Positions 17,411 through 30,506 of a stretch of 64,000 nt of DNA are shown here, piece by piece. Made by a program: the position numbers and the translations under genes. The stretch spans positions 2,046,001 through 2,110,000 of the forward strand of contig NZ_CP109027.1 of NCBI RefSeq assembly GCF_036226885.1. Direction: 5' to 3'. Source of the DNA: Streptomyces sp. NBC_00663. GTDB lineage: Bacteria > Actinomycetota > Actinomycetes > Streptomycetales > Streptomycetaceae. Position 1 is the stretch's first letter. Every line of letters starts with the position of its first letter. The notes under the pieces were generated by a model. That model made no database searches. It was not told the origin of the DNA and was given only the letters and a program-made list of their open reading frames with translations.

Positions 17411-18655
17411 GTGAAGCGCACCTCACGTGACATCCGCACCGCGAACCGCTACGAGGTACTGCGCCAGATCATCGCCGAGTCGCCCACCTCCCGGCAGGAG
17501 CTGGCGGCCGCCACCGGGCTCAGCCTCGCCACGGTCGCCACGCTCGTCGGTGAGCTGCTGGACCTCCGCATGATCACGGAGGTCGGGTTCGAGGACTCGG
17601 CGGGCGGCCGCCCCCGGGGTCTCGTCGCGGTCAACGCGTCGGGGGGCGCGTTGATCGGCGTCGACATCGCGGAGACATACGTCCATGTCGAGCTGTTCGA
17701 CCTCGGGCTGAACGTGCTGGCCCGGGCCGAGGAGGACGTCCGGCCGAGCGAGAGCCGGCCCGAGCAGGTGGTCGGGCATGTGGCCGCGGTCGTCGGCTCG
17801 GTGGTCGCGCAGGCCGGGATCGAGGGGGCGCGGGTCCTGGGTGTCGGGGTGAGCGTGCCGGGCCAGGTGGACCGGGCCACCGGCATCTCGGAGTACGCGC
17901 CCAACTGGGACTGGCACGACGTGCCCTTGCTCGACCTGCTGACCGAGCACATCGCCTACCCCCTCTATCTGGACAACCCGCTGCGCGCCTCGGCGGTGGC
18001 CGAGCTGTGGTTCGGGGCGGCGCGTGGGCGCGGGGACGCCGTGGTGATCAACCTCGGGACCGGTGTGGGCTCCGGGCTGATCCTCGGCGGCGGACTGCAC
18101 CGGGGCGTCAGCAACAGCGCCGGCGAGTGGGGCCACACGACGATCGTGCTGGACGGCCGGCTGTGCCGCTGCGGCAAGAACGGGTGCGTGGAGGCGTATG
18201 TCGGCGCGTCCGGGATCATGCTGACCCTGCGCGAGTCCAGCGCCGGCAGTGCGCTGCTGCACCCGGAGGACCAGACGGCGACGATCGCCGCGCTGGCCCG
18301 GGGGCTGGCCGAGCGGGACCCGGTGGCGGTCAAGGTGGTCCGCGACACGGTCCGTTATCTCGGCGCCGGCATCGCCGACCTGGTCAATCTGTTCAACCCC
18401 GAGGTGGTCGTGCTCAGCAGCTGGGTCGCGGCCGCCCTGGGCGAGCCCCTGGTCGCGGAGGTGCGCGAGGCCGTCGCCCGGCACGCGCTGCCGCGGCCGA
18501 ACGCCGCCACCGAGATCGTCCTCTCCCCGATCCCCACCGACCCGGTGTGCCTGGGCGCGGCGACGTTCGCGCTCGAAGGGGCACTTCAGTCGGTCGGGCA
18601 GAGGCAGCCCAAACGCTCCGCTCCGGCGCGAGCCAAAGCACAGCACCGACAGTAA
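17411..18655 (+). CDS. ROK family transcriptional regulator
   Basis: The 414-residue protein has an N-terminal winged helix-turn-helix at residues 10-70 (SRQELAAATGLSLATVATLVGEL), then a ROK sugar-kinase-like fold: GVDIAETYVHVEL, NLGTGVGSGLILGG, GEWGHTTI and the zinc motif CRCGKNGCVEAY. It probably represses the sugar-uptake genes that follow on the same strand and is released by a sugar ligand. The GTG at 17411 has AAAGGA about 12 nt upstream and gives the usual KRTSRDIR N-terminus. A near-identical promoter element lies before this gene and before the binding protein gene, suggesting joint control. Confidence 0.9.
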   Translation: MKRTSRDIRTANRYEVLRQIIAESPTSRQELAAATGLSLATVATLVGELLDLRMITEVGFEDSAGGRPRGLVAVNASGGALIGVDIAETYVHVELFDLGLNVLARAEEDVRPSESRPEQVVGHVAAVVGSVVAQAGIEGARVLGVGVSVPGQVDRATGISEYAPNWDWHDVPLLDLLTEHIAYPLYLDNPLRASAVAELWFGAARGRGDAVVINLGTGVGSGLILGGGLHRGVSNSAGEWGHTTIVLDGRLCRCGKNGCVEAYVGASGIMLTLRESSAGSALLHPEDQTATIAALARGLAERDPVAVKVVRDTVRYLGAGIADLVNLFNPEVVVLSSWVAAALGEPLVAEVREAVARHALPRPNAATEIVLSPIPTDPVCLGAATFALEGALQSVGQRQPKRSAPARAKAQHRQ

Positions 18656-18759
18656 CTCCGCACCCCGGAAAGGGGACCGCGGGCCGCCGGGACGGCGGTC
18701 CGCACCCAGTGACGTCCGGTATCCCGAACGTCACGCAACGCTTCGAACAGGCTTCGTCC

Positions 18760-18776
18760 AACCCCTTGCCGAAGCC
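18760..18776 (+). promoter_or_regulatory. Shared upstream element AACCCCTTGCCGAA, importer copy
   Basis: AACCCCTTGCCGAAGCC matches the element before the ROK gene over 13 of its first 14 bases. TTGCCG with TTAACG 16 bp later is a plausible promoter, 87-103 bp before the start of the binding protein gene. Confidence 0.45.
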
Positions 18777-18862
18777 TTAGCCGAAGGTTAACGTCCCGCA
18801 CCGCAACTCCTTTTGAGCCATTGGCGCTGAGCCGCAGCCGTACTCGAGACAAGGACGTCAGC

Positions 18863-20125
18863 ATGTCGGCATTGAGCAACAACAACTGGTCCCGCCGGTC
18901 CCTCTTCCGGGCCGCGGCGGGCATGGCCGCCGCCGGCACGCTGGCGGCCTGCGGCAGCAACAACGGCCGTAGCGGCGGGGGTTCGGGCGACAGCCTCACG
19001 CAGTACTTCCACGCGTACGGCGAGGCGGGCACCGAGCAGGCCATCAAGCGCTACGCCAAGGCCTACAAGGACGCCAACGTCACGACCCAGTGGATCACCG
19101 GCAGCAACTTCGAGAACAAGCTGTTCCCGGCCCTGCTCACCAAGAACGCGCCCGACGTCTTCGAGTTCCACCCGCAGCTTCAGCTGGTGACGAGCGGCCA
19201 GGTCGCCGACCTGTCCGACATCATCAATCCGGTCAAGGACGACTTCAACCCGGCCGACATCGCCTCCCACACGGTCGACGGGAAGATATACGGCGTCCGG
19301 ATGATCGACGACCCGCAGTTCTTCTACTACCGCCCCTCGCTGTTCGAGAAGGCCAAGGTCGAGGTCCCCCAGACGCTGGAGGAGCTGATCGAGGCCGTCA
19401 ACAAGCTGACGACCGACAAGGTCAAGGGCGCCTTCCTCGGCAACGACATCACGCCCGTCCAGAACCCGCTGATCTGGTCGGCCGGCGCGGACACCCTGAA
19501 CGCCAAGAACGAGATCGCCTATCACACGGACGCGGTGGCGGAGGGCCTCGGCCAGCTGCGCAAGCTGTTCACCAGCGGCAACCTGCTGCTCGACGCCCCC
19601 GCCGACTGGTGGGACCCGTCCGCCTTCACGCAGGGCCTGACCGCGATCCAGTGGTGCGGCATGTGGGCCATGCCGGTCATCCAGAAGGCGCTCGGCGACG
19701 ACGTCGGCATCTTCCCGTTCCCGAAGGTCGGCTCCGCCGGCAAGTTCTCGGTCACCAACGGCGGCTGGTCGATGTTCGTCAACGCCAAGGGCGACAACGT
19801 CGACGCGGCCAAGGAGTACGTCAAGTGGCTGTGGATCGACCAGAAGGAGTACCAGGAGGACTGGGCGCTCTCCTACGGCTTCCACATCCCGCCGCGCACC
19901 TCCATCGCGCAGTCGGCCTCCAAGCTCAAGTCGGGTCTGCCGGCCGAGGGCGTCAAGCTCTTCAGCGAGTACGGCCACTTCGACAACATCGGCTGGACGC
20001 AGGCCATGATCGCCTCGGTGAACGACGTGATCGCCAACTCGGTGCGCAAGGGCGGCAGTCCGGAGGCCGCGCTGGACGCCTGTGACAAGAAGGTCAACGC
20101 CGAGCTCAAGAAGCTCTTCGGATAG
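18863..20125 (+). CDS. ABC sugar importer substrate-binding lipoprotein
   Basis: The 420-residue extracellular solute-binding protein (family 1 type) has a twin-arginine-like RRSLF signal and the lipobox LAAC, so it should be anchored to the outer face of the membrane. The mature part shows typical features: FENKLFPALLTKNAPDVFEF, DGKIYGVRMIDDPQFFYY and GLTAIQWCGMWAMPVIQKAL. AAGGA lies 7 nt before the ATG at 18863. It heads an operon with two permeases and a beta-galactosidase, which points to a galactoside as ligand; that is inference. Confidence 0.92.
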   Translation: MSALSNNNWSRRSLFRAAAGMAAAGTLAACGSNNGRSGGGSGDSLTQYFHAYGEAGTEQAIKRYAKAYKDANVTTQWITGSNFENKLFPALLTKNAPDVFEFHPQLQLVTSGQVADLSDIINPVKDDFNPADIASHTVDGKIYGVRMIDDPQFFYYRPSLFEKAKVEVPQTLEELIEAVNKLTTDKVKGAFLGNDITPVQNPLIWSAGADTLNAKNEIAYHTDAVAEGLGQLRKLFTSGNLLLDAPADWWDPSAFTQGLTAIQWCGMWAMPVIQKALGDDVGIFPFPKVGSAGKFSVTNGGWSMFVNAKGDNVDAAKEYVKWLWIDQKEYQEDWALSYGFHIPPRTSIAQSASKLKSGLPAEGVKLFSEYGHFDNIGWTQAMIASVNDVIANSVRKGGSPEAALDACDKKVNAELKKLFG

Positions 20126-20145
20126 ACCGGCGGACGGACCCCGAC

Positions 20146-21107
20146 ATGTCGACCACCACCGAGATCGACCTCGCGAACCCCGCCCCGGCCAAGCCTGAGA
20201 AGGCGCGGCCGCGGCGGGGCCTGCGGGCCAACGCCACACTCAACTTCTGGCTCTTCACCAGTCCCTTCCTCATCGGCCTGATCGTCTTCGTGTTCGTGCC
20301 GATGGGCTGGAGCATCTACCTCAGCTTCTTCGAGGCCCGCTTCACCGTCTCGCCGAGCAGCTTCATCGGCTTCGACAACTACCGGGCGATCCTCGACAAC
20401 CCCGACTTCACCGGGGCCCTGGTCACCTTCACCGTCTTCGCCGCGTTCATCGTGCCCACCACCTGGGCACTCTCGCTGGGCCTGGCGCTGCTGGTGCACC
20501 GCATCCGGTTCATGAAGGCGTTCTTCCGGTCGGTGTTCTTCCTGCCGACCGCCGTGTCCTACGTGGCCGCCGCGCTGATCTGGAAGATGTCCATCTTCAA
20601 CGGCGTCCGCTTCGGTATGGCGAACACCGTCATCGGCTGGTTCGGCTTCGAGAACGTCGCCTGGCTCGCCAACCCCGACCCGCCCTGGTACTGGCTGGTC
20701 ATCGTGACGCTGCGGCTGTGGTTGCAGGCCGGCTTCTACATGATCCTGTTCCTGGCCGCGCTTCAGAACATCCCGGCCGAGCTGTACGAGGCCGCGGCCA
20801 TCGACGGCGCCAAGCCCGGCTGGCAGACCTTCCGCTACATCACGCTGCCCCAGCTGCGCGCCACCTCCACCGCGGTGATCCTGCTGCTGCTGATCGCCGC
20901 CTACCAGGCCTTCGACGAGTTCTGGAACCTGCTGAGCAAGGCGACCTGGGGCCAGCCGCCGCTCGTCGAGCTGTACAAGACGGCACTGGGCGAGAACCAG
21001 GACTACGGCCAGGGCAGCGCGGGCGCGGTCATCCTGACCCTGCTCATCCTGGTCATCACACTGTTCCAGGGCAAGATCATGGGCTTCGGAAGGGGTGAGG
21101 AGGCCAA

Positions 21108-21111
<4 letters not shown>
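20146..21111 (+). CDS. Sugar ABC transporter permease (MalF type)
   Basis: The 321-residue protein has about six membrane segments after a charged cytoplasmic N-terminus of about 40 residues. The ATPase-contact EAA loop is clear at about residue 220 (ELYEAAAIDGAKPGWQTFRYITLPQ). It pairs with the next permease to form the import channel. The gene starts 20 bp after the binding protein stop and overlaps the next gene by 4 bp (GTGA), so the three are cotranscribed and probably translationally coupled. Confidence 0.93.
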
Positions 21112-24915
<3,804 letters not shown>

Positions 24916-24987
24916 GACCGGCGAGTAAGAAGGTCATTAATCGATTGACTGATTGATCGACTTTCCGACACCGTCGGAGTGTAGTCC

Positions 24988-25019
24988 GCGGCCGATCGGC
25001 GCTTCTGCCGGTCGGCCGC
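24988..25019 (+). terminator. Hairpin terminator after the galactoside operon
   Basis: GCGGCCGATCGGC and GCCGGTCGGCCGC form a 13-bp stem with one U-G pair and a 6-nt loop, about 70 bp after the GH2 stop and before the exporter operon. Confidence 0.7.
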
Positions 25020-25052
25020 AACTTCGTTGTGCCCCAGAGGAGTTGATGCCAC

Positions 25053-26048
25053 TTGGATGCCAGCATCGAGGTCCGCGGGCTGTCCCGCACCTTCCACACC
25101 GCCGTCCGCCGCCCGGGCTTCACGGGAGCGGTCCGTTCCCTGGTCAACCCGGAGCGGGTCGCCAAGCACGCCGTCACCGACATCAGCTTCGACGTCGCCC
25201 CCGGCGAACTCCTGGCCCTGCTCGGCCCGAACGGCGCCGGCAAGTCCACCACCATCAAGATGCTCACCGGCATCCTCACCCCCACGTCCGGCCGGGCCCG
25301 GGTCGCGGGCGTGGTCCCGTACGAGGAACGGGAGCGCAACGCCCGTAACATCGGCGCGGTGTTCGGGCAGCGCACCCAGCTGTGGTGGGACCTTCCGGTG
25401 CGCGAGTCGTTCGCGATCCTGCGGGACATCTACGACGTGCCGAAGGCCGAACACGCCGCCCGGCTCAAGGAGTTCGACGAACTTCTCGATCTGTCCTCCT
25501 TCTGGGACACCCGGGTGCGCCACCTCTCCCTGGGCCAGCGGGTACGCAGCGATCTGGCCGCCGCCCTGCTGCACGATCCGCCGGTCGTCTTCCTCGACGA
25601 GCCCACCATCGGCATGGACGTGGTCGTGAAGGAGCAGGTGCGGGAGTTCCTGCGCCACCAGGTGACCGAGCGCGGCCGTACGGTCCTGCTCACCACCCAT
25701 GACATGACCGAGGTCGAGCGGCTGGCCGAGCGGGTCGTCCTGGTCAACCACGGGCGGCTCGTCCTCGACGGCACCCTCGACGAGATCCGCCGCAGGTTCG
25801 GCTCGACCTGGCAGGTGCGGGCGACGCTCGCCGACGCGCACACCGACGTCCGGGCGCTGCCGGGCATCGAGGTGCTGCGGCACCACGGCCCCGAGGTGGT
25901 CTTCGGGCCCTCGGGCCCCGACTCCCCGACCGTGCACCAGGCGTTGAAGGCGGTCATCGAGCGGTACGAGGTGACGGGCGTCGCCATCGACGAGGCCGAC
26001 CTCGAGGACGTGATGCGGGCCGCGTACATCGACGCCGAGGTGGCCTGA
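25053..26048 (+). CDS. ABC-2 type transporter ATP-binding protein
   Basis: The 331-residue ATPase has Walker A GPNGAGKSTTIKML (about residue 60), the Q-loop FGQRTQLWWDLP, signature LSLGQRVRSDLAAALL, Walker B VVFLDEPTIGMD and the switch His in TTHDM. Extra sequence before Walker A (about residues 14-40) is typical of ATPases that partner DUF990-type permeases. The TTG at 25053 has GGAG 10 nt upstream; the nearby ATG at 25046 is in another frame. It overlaps the next gene by 1 bp (TGATG). The substrate is unknown. Confidence 0.92.
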   Translation: MDASIEVRGLSRTFHTAVRRPGFTGAVRSLVNPERVAKHAVTDISFDVAPGELLALLGPNGAGKSTTIKMLTGILTPTSGRARVAGVVPYEERERNARNIGAVFGQRTQLWWDLPVRESFAILRDIYDVPKAEHAARLKEFDELLDLSSFWDTRVRHLSLGQRVRSDLAAALLHDPPVVFLDEPTIGMDVVVKEQVREFLRHQVTERGRTVLLTTHDMTEVERLAERVVLVNHGRLVLDGTLDEIRRRFGSTWQVRATLADAHTDVRALPGIEVLRHHGPEVVFGPSGPDSPTVHQALKAVIERYEVTGVAIDEADLEDVMRAAYIDAEVA

Positions 26049-26851
26049 TGGCCGTGCTCCACGCCTGGCGCGCCGCCCGCGTCACCCCGCTCGGCGAGCT
26101 GCACACCCCGCCCCGGATGACCGCCGTCCTGCTCCGCCTCACCGTGCAGGTGGTGCTGGTGGCATCGCTGTGGCACGGCCTGTACGCGAACACCGGCACC
26201 ACCGCCGGGATCAGCCGCGACCAGGCGGTGACGTATGCCGTGCTGGCCGTACTCGCCTCCCGTATGCGGGAGTTGGACCAGTTCGCGGGCCGGGACACCG
26301 TGCTCCAGCACATGCACTTCGGCACGATCGTCTACTGGTACCTGCGCCCGTTGCCGCCGCAGCGCTACCACGCCCTGCGCGCGTGCGGCGAGAAGCTGTA
26401 CGGGTTCGCCTGGGCGCTGGCCGGATACGTGGTGTGTCTCGCGGCGGGGGTGGTCGATCCGCCCAGGTCGGCGGCGACGGCCGGGGTGTTCGTGCTCAGC
26501 CTGCTGCTCGGCCAGCTGGTGCTGTACTACGTCCTGCTCGTTCTCGACCAGCTGTGTTTCTGGACGGTCCGCAACAACGCGGCGATGCTGATCCTGATCT
26601 TCGCGCAGAACCTGCTGTCCGGGGTGTACGCGCCCCTGTGGTTCTTCCCCGACTGGTTCGTGACGCTGAGCGCGTTCCTGCCCTTCCAGGCGACGCTCAA
26701 CGTGCCGCTGTCGCTGTACATCGGCCGTATCCCCCTGGCGGACGCGGGCTTCCAACTCGCCGTGCAGGCCGCGTGGGTGGTGGCGCTGCATCTGTTCACC
26801 CGGTTCCTGTGGCGGCGAGCCGCCCTGCGCGTCATGTCCCAGGGAGGCTGA
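26048..26851 (+). CDS. ABC-2 family permease, first subunit
   Basis: The 267-residue protein has about six hydrophobic segments and belongs to the ABC-2/DUF990 permease group, judged by its partner genes and the W-Y-L-R-P-L motif near residue 97, mirrored in the second subunit (YLLRPMP). Its start overlaps the ATPase stop. It should form a heterodimeric export channel with the next gene. Confidence 0.85.
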   Translation: MAVLHAWRAARVTPLGELHTPPRMTAVLLRLTVQVVLVASLWHGLYANTGTTAGISRDQAVTYAVLAVLASRMRELDQFAGRDTVLQHMHFGTIVYWYLRPLPPQRYHALRACGEKLYGFAWALAGYVVCLAAGVVDPPRSAATAGVFVLSLLLGQLVLYYVLLVLDQLCFWTVRNNAAMLILIFAQNLLSGVYAPLWFFPDWFVTLSAFLPFQATLNVPLSLYIGRIPLADAGFQLAVQAAWVVALHLFTRFLWRRAALRVMSQGG

Positions 26852-26856
26852 GGACG

Positions 26857-27657
26857 GTGCATTCCCTACGGATCATGTGGCGGATCACGCTGCTCAACTT
26901 CCGTGCCCAGCTGGAGTACCGCACCGAGTTCCTGCTGATGGTCGCGATCGGCGCGATCTGGCAGGTGTCGGTGATCGTGTTCGCGACCGTGCTGCTGGCC
27001 CGGTTCACCGGGATGGGCGGCTGGGACAGCTCGGAGGTCCTGCTGATCCCGGCGACCCGGATGCTGGCGCACGGCCTGTTCGTCCTCTTCCTGGGCCGGA
27101 TCCACGGCGCCGGACGGCAGATCCAGGAAGGCAGGATCGACACCTATCTGCTGCGCCCGATGCCGGTGCACCGCCAGCTCCAGCTGGCCTTCTTCCCCAC
27201 CAACGCGATCGGCGACCTGACGGTGGCGGTGGGCCTGATGATCGGCGCCCTCAGCCGCAGCGAGCTGGACTGGACGCCGGGCCGGATCGGCTATCTGATC
27301 GCCGCGGTCATCGGCGGCCTGTTCCTGGAGGCCGCCCTCTTCACGGCGGTGGCGAGCGCGTCGCTGCGTTTCCCGGCCGCCGACTACTGGAGCTACTGGC
27401 TGGAGGAGCTCCTCGGCACGTTCGGCAGCTATCCGCTCAACGTCCTCCCCCAGGCGGTGGGCGGCTTCCTGACGTACGGTCTGCCGCTCGCGTTCGTCGC
27501 GTACTTCCCGGTCGCCGTTCTGACCGGCCACGGCCATGACACCGGCGCCCCTTACTGGCTGGCGGCGGCGTCCCCGTTGCTGGGGGTGCTGGCGTATCTG
27601 GGGGCGCGGTGGCTGTGGCGGTGGAGCCTCAGGCACTACTCCGGGGTCAACGGCTGA
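26857..27657 (+). CDS. ABC-2 family permease, second subunit (DUF990-like)
   Basis: The 266-residue integral membrane protein begins at GTG 26857, 5 nt after the previous stop, with GGAGG near the end of the upstream gene. It has about six membrane segments and the motifs FRAQLEYRTEFLLM and RIDTYLLRPMP seen in this permease group. It completes a three-gene exporter. No dedicated regulator or substrate gene is adjacent. Confidence 0.87.
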   Translation: MHSLRIMWRITLLNFRAQLEYRTEFLLMVAIGAIWQVSVIVFATVLLARFTGMGGWDSSEVLLIPATRMLAHGLFVLFLGRIHGAGRQIQEGRIDTYLLRPMPVHRQLQLAFFPTNAIGDLTVAVGLMIGALSRSELDWTPGRIGYLIAAVIGGLFLEAALFTAVASASLRFPAADYWSYWLEELLGTFGSYPLNVLPQAVGGFLTYGLPLAFVAYFPVAVLTGHGHDTGAPYWLAAASPLLGVLAYLGARWLWRWSLRHYSGVNG

Positions 27658-27663
27658 TGTCGG

Positions 27664-27697
27664 GGCCGGGCGGCCACCGCGAGGCGGCCGCCCGGCC
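27664..27697. terminator. Bidirectional hairpin terminator
   Basis: GGCCGGGCGGCC and GGCCGCCCGGCC form a perfect 12-bp stem with a 10-nt loop between the convergent exporter operon and the delta-60-repeat gene. Confidence 0.8.
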
Positions 27698-27722
27698 AGG
27701 GGCGTGGTGATCCCTGAGCTCC

Positions 27723-29747
27723 CTAGGGACAGCTGAGGCGGGTGTCGCCGGTGTCCGTCGTGCAGGTGTCGGTGCCGTAGCCGCCGTTGGCGGTGTCGTT
27801 GCCGGAGACGCTGTCGACGGTGTTGAGGCGGTCGTTGCCGTAGTTGCCGATCAGGTTGTCGTTGCCGGGGCCGCCGTTGAGGGTGTCGTCGTTGAAGCCG
27901 CCGTCCACCCGGTCGTTGCCGAAGTTGCCGTACGCGGTGTCGGTGCCGTAGCTCGCGTTGATGGTGTCGTCGCCGCCGAGGCCGCAGATCACGTCGGTGC
28001 CGTAGGTCCCGGTGATCGTGTCGTTGCCGCTGGTGCCGATGCGGGTGCAGCCGCGGGCGTTGTTGACGGTGGTGGTCACCGTGGCGGTGTTGTTCGCGAT
28101 CGCCGGGTCGGTCTGGGTCGCGGTGACCATGGCCTTCTCGGTGAGCGTGCCGGTGGCCCGGGGCTCGGCGACGACGGTCACGGTGGCCTTGGCGCCCGGG
28201 GCGAGGGTGCCGAGGGCGCAGGAGACGGCGGTCGTGCAGGTGCCCTGGGAGGGCGTGGCCGAGATGACGGTGTCGGCGGGGCCGGTGAGGGTGTCGGTGA
28301 GAGTCACGCCGGTGGCGCTGGTGGTGGTGCTGGTGTTGGTGACGGTCACGGTGTAGGTGGCGCGGTCACCGATGCTCACCGTGGTGGTGCCGGTCTTGGT
28401 GACCGACAGGTCGACGCCGGGCGGGGGCGGGGTGGCGGTGCCGCCGAGATAGCGGGCGAGGGCGCCGGCGTCGCCCCAGTTGCCGTACGCGACGATCTTG
28501 CCGTCGGGCTGGAGGGCGACGGCGTGGGCCTCGTCGAAGTAGCCGAAGCCCATGTCGGTGGTGGTCTTCCCGCCGGTGCCGAAGCCGGTGTCCAGGGCGC
28601 CGCCGGTGGTGTAGCGGGCGAGCGCGAAGTCGGCGTTGGCCTGGCCGACGGCGACGATCCTGCCGTCGCTCTGGAGGGCGAGGTCGAAGGCGCCGTCCGC
28701 GCCGCCGTTGAAGTCGGTGGTCACGATGCCGTCGGTGTCGAAGGCCGGATCGAGGCCGCCGCCCGCGGTGTAGCGGACGAGGGCGAAGTCGTAGGCGCTG
28801 TACCCGGCGGCGACGATCTTGCCGTCGGGCTGTACGGCCACGCCGCGGGCGGAGTCGTCGCCGGCGAAGCCGGACGCGGAGCTGAGGACGGTCGTGACCG
28901 TGCCGCCGGTGCCGAACGTGCCGTCGAGGGTGCCGTTGCTGTTGTAGCGGGCCAGCGCGAAGTCGTTGGGGCCCGAGGGTCCGCCCGTGTCGCCGGCCAC
29001 GACGATCCTGCCGTCGGACTGGAGCGCGAGGTCGTAGCCGGAGCCGCCGCCCGGGAAGGGCGTGAGGACGGATCCGCCGGTGCCGAACGTGGTGTCCGGG
29101 CTGCCGTCGCTGTTGTACCGGACGACCGCGAACCGGAGGTCGCCCGTCCCCGCGGCGCCCTGTCCGGCGGCGACGATCTTGCCGTCGGGCTGGACGGCGA
29201 TCGCCCGGGCGACGCCCCCGTTGCCGGGGAGGCCGAAGTCGGTGACGACCCGGCCGCCGGTGCCGAACGTGGTGTCGAGGGCGCCTGCTGCGGTGTAGCG
29301 GGCGACCGTGAACGAGCAGCAGCCGCCCTCCGACAGGCCGGACTCCCCCGCCACCACGATCTTGCCGTCGGGCTGGAGCGCGACGCCGTGCGCCCGGTCC
29401 TCACCGCCGGCGAAGTCGGTGAGCGTGGTGCCGCCGTCGCCGAAGGCCGTGTCGAGGCTGCCGTCGGCCTTGTGCCGCATCAGGGAGAAGTCGGTGGACA
29501 GGTACTCGGCCTGGCGGCTGGAGCCGACGGTGATGATCCCGCCGTCGGGCTGGAGGGCGAGGTCCTGCCCCTCCGCCCAGTAGCCGGAGTCGGCGGGGAC
29601 CCGGCCGCCGGTGCCGAACGTGGTGTCCAGGTCACCGGGTGCGGCGAGAGCGCTGCCGGGCAGGGCCACGACGAGCGCGAGCGCCGCGGCGCCCCGCAGG
29701 AGCGCCGTGCGCAGAGATCCCCGTAGGGAGGAGACAAGGGTGGACAT
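27723..29747 (-). CDS. Secreted delta-60-repeat protein with DUF11 and RTX-like C-terminus
   Basis: The 674-residue protein has a signal peptide (LALVVALPGSALAAPG) followed by seven delta-60 repeats (LDTTFGTGG ... ALQPDGKIVVAG ... FALARY) over about residues 35-430, predicted to make a beta-propeller. Next is a DUF11-type immunoglobulin-like domain (about 445-565, VDLSVTKTGTTTVSIGDRA). The last 105 residues are rich in GNDTI, GGDD and GGPGNDNL nonapeptide-like units, as in calcium-binding RTX beta-rolls. No sortase motif or membrane anchor is seen. The role is unknown; an extracellular adhesive or sugar-related function is only a guess. Confidence 0.85.
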   Translation of the reverse strand: MSTLVSSLRGSLRTALLRGAAALALVVALPGSALAAPGDLDTTFGTGGRVPADSGYWAEGQDLALQPDGGIITVGSSRQAEYLSTDFSLMRHKADGSLDTAFGDGGTTLTDFAGGEDRAHGVALQPDGKIVVAGESGLSEGGCCSFTVARYTAAGALDTTFGTGGRVVTDFGLPGNGGVARAIAVQPDGKIVAAGQGAAGTGDLRFAVVRYNSDGSPDTTFGTGGSVLTPFPGGGSGYDLALQSDGRIVVAGDTGGPSGPNDFALARYNSNGTLDGTFGTGGTVTTVLSSASGFAGDDSARGVAVQPDGKIVAAGYSAYDFALVRYTAGGGLDPAFDTDGIVTTDFNGGADGAFDLALQSDGRIVAVGQANADFALARYTTGGALDTGFGTGGKTTTDMGFGYFDEAHAVALQPDGKIVAYGNWGDAGALARYLGGTATPPPPGVDLSVTKTGTTTVSIGDRATYTVTVTNTSTTTSATGVTLTDTLTGPADTVISATPSQGTCTTAVSCALGTLAPGAKATVTVVAEPRATGTLTEKAMVTATQTDPAIANNTATVTTTVNNARGCTRIGTSGNDTITGTYGTDVICGLGGDDTINASYGTDTAYGNFGNDRVDGGFNDDTLNGGPGNDNLIGNYGNDRLNTVDSVSGNDTANGGYGTDTCTTDTGDTRLSCP

Positions 29748-29889
29748 GCGCCCAGCTTCCGGACGTCCGTACGACATGGTGGTGTGGCTGGCCGGTGCCT
29801 GGTCCCACTGGGCCGCACACTTCCACTCCCCGGGGTGACCGGACCGACAATCGTCCCGCGCGGCACGGGGCGGCATAAGGTCGGGCTCG

Positions 29890-30474
29890 ATGAGCGAACG
29901 ACGGGAACGGGAACGGGCCTACGCCGCCGAGGGGGTCGTGTGGTCGCGGCTGGCCGGGCTGCTGCCGGGCGCCGAGGACGTGGCCGAGATCCAGGGGTGC
30001 TGGGACATCGGTGAGCAGGAGGCCGGTCTGTTCCGGCTGGTGGACCGGCTGTTCGAACTGGGGCTGTCCGTGGACGACCGGACGCGGGCCGAACTCGCGG
30101 TGATGGCCCAGCAGTGGGGGGTGTGGGACCAACTGGCCACGGACATCGTCGATCTGCCCGGATTCGAGCGGAAGCTGCGGGTGGTCGAGGGCCTGGAGCC
30201 GGTCGACCGGGCCGGCGGGCTGGCTCTGGTGCCGTGGATGAGATGCGAGCCGTGCGGTCGCATCCTCGCCCTGGAGCACCGGCACGAGTCGTGGGGCGCC
30301 CTGTCGTTCTCGCCGGTGTCGTACGTCGTGTCCGTCCCGGACGGCTCGGGCACCCAGATCGTGCTCGACGCCGAGGGAACCGGCGCGGTGTGGCGGGCGC
30401 TCGACAGGCTGACGGAATCCTGCCGGGAGGCGGCGAAGATCGACGGCAACCTGTGGGGAGTCGGCGGCGACTGA
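29890..30474 (+). CDS. Hypothetical protein
   Basis: The 194-residue, acidic, soluble protein has no signal peptide or membrane segment and I do not recognise a family. A short CEPC motif occurs near residue 120. Coding bias is normal for the window, and the ATG at 29890 follows AAGG. It is divergent from the delta-60-repeat gene and followed 32 bp later by the xylanase gene, so it may be cotranscribed with the xylanase. Confidence 0.65.
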   Translation: MSERRERERAYAAEGVVWSRLAGLLPGAEDVAEIQGCWDIGEQEAGLFRLVDRLFELGLSVDDRTRAELAVMAQQWGVWDQLATDIVDLPGFERKLRVVEGLEPVDRAGGLALVPWMRCEPCGRILALEHRHESWGALSFSPVSYVVSVPDGSGTQIVLDAEGTGAVWRALDRLTESCREAAKIDGNLWGVGGD

Positions 30475-30506
30475 AGAGGGACCCACCCGCAGCCCCAGGA
30501 GCAGCC

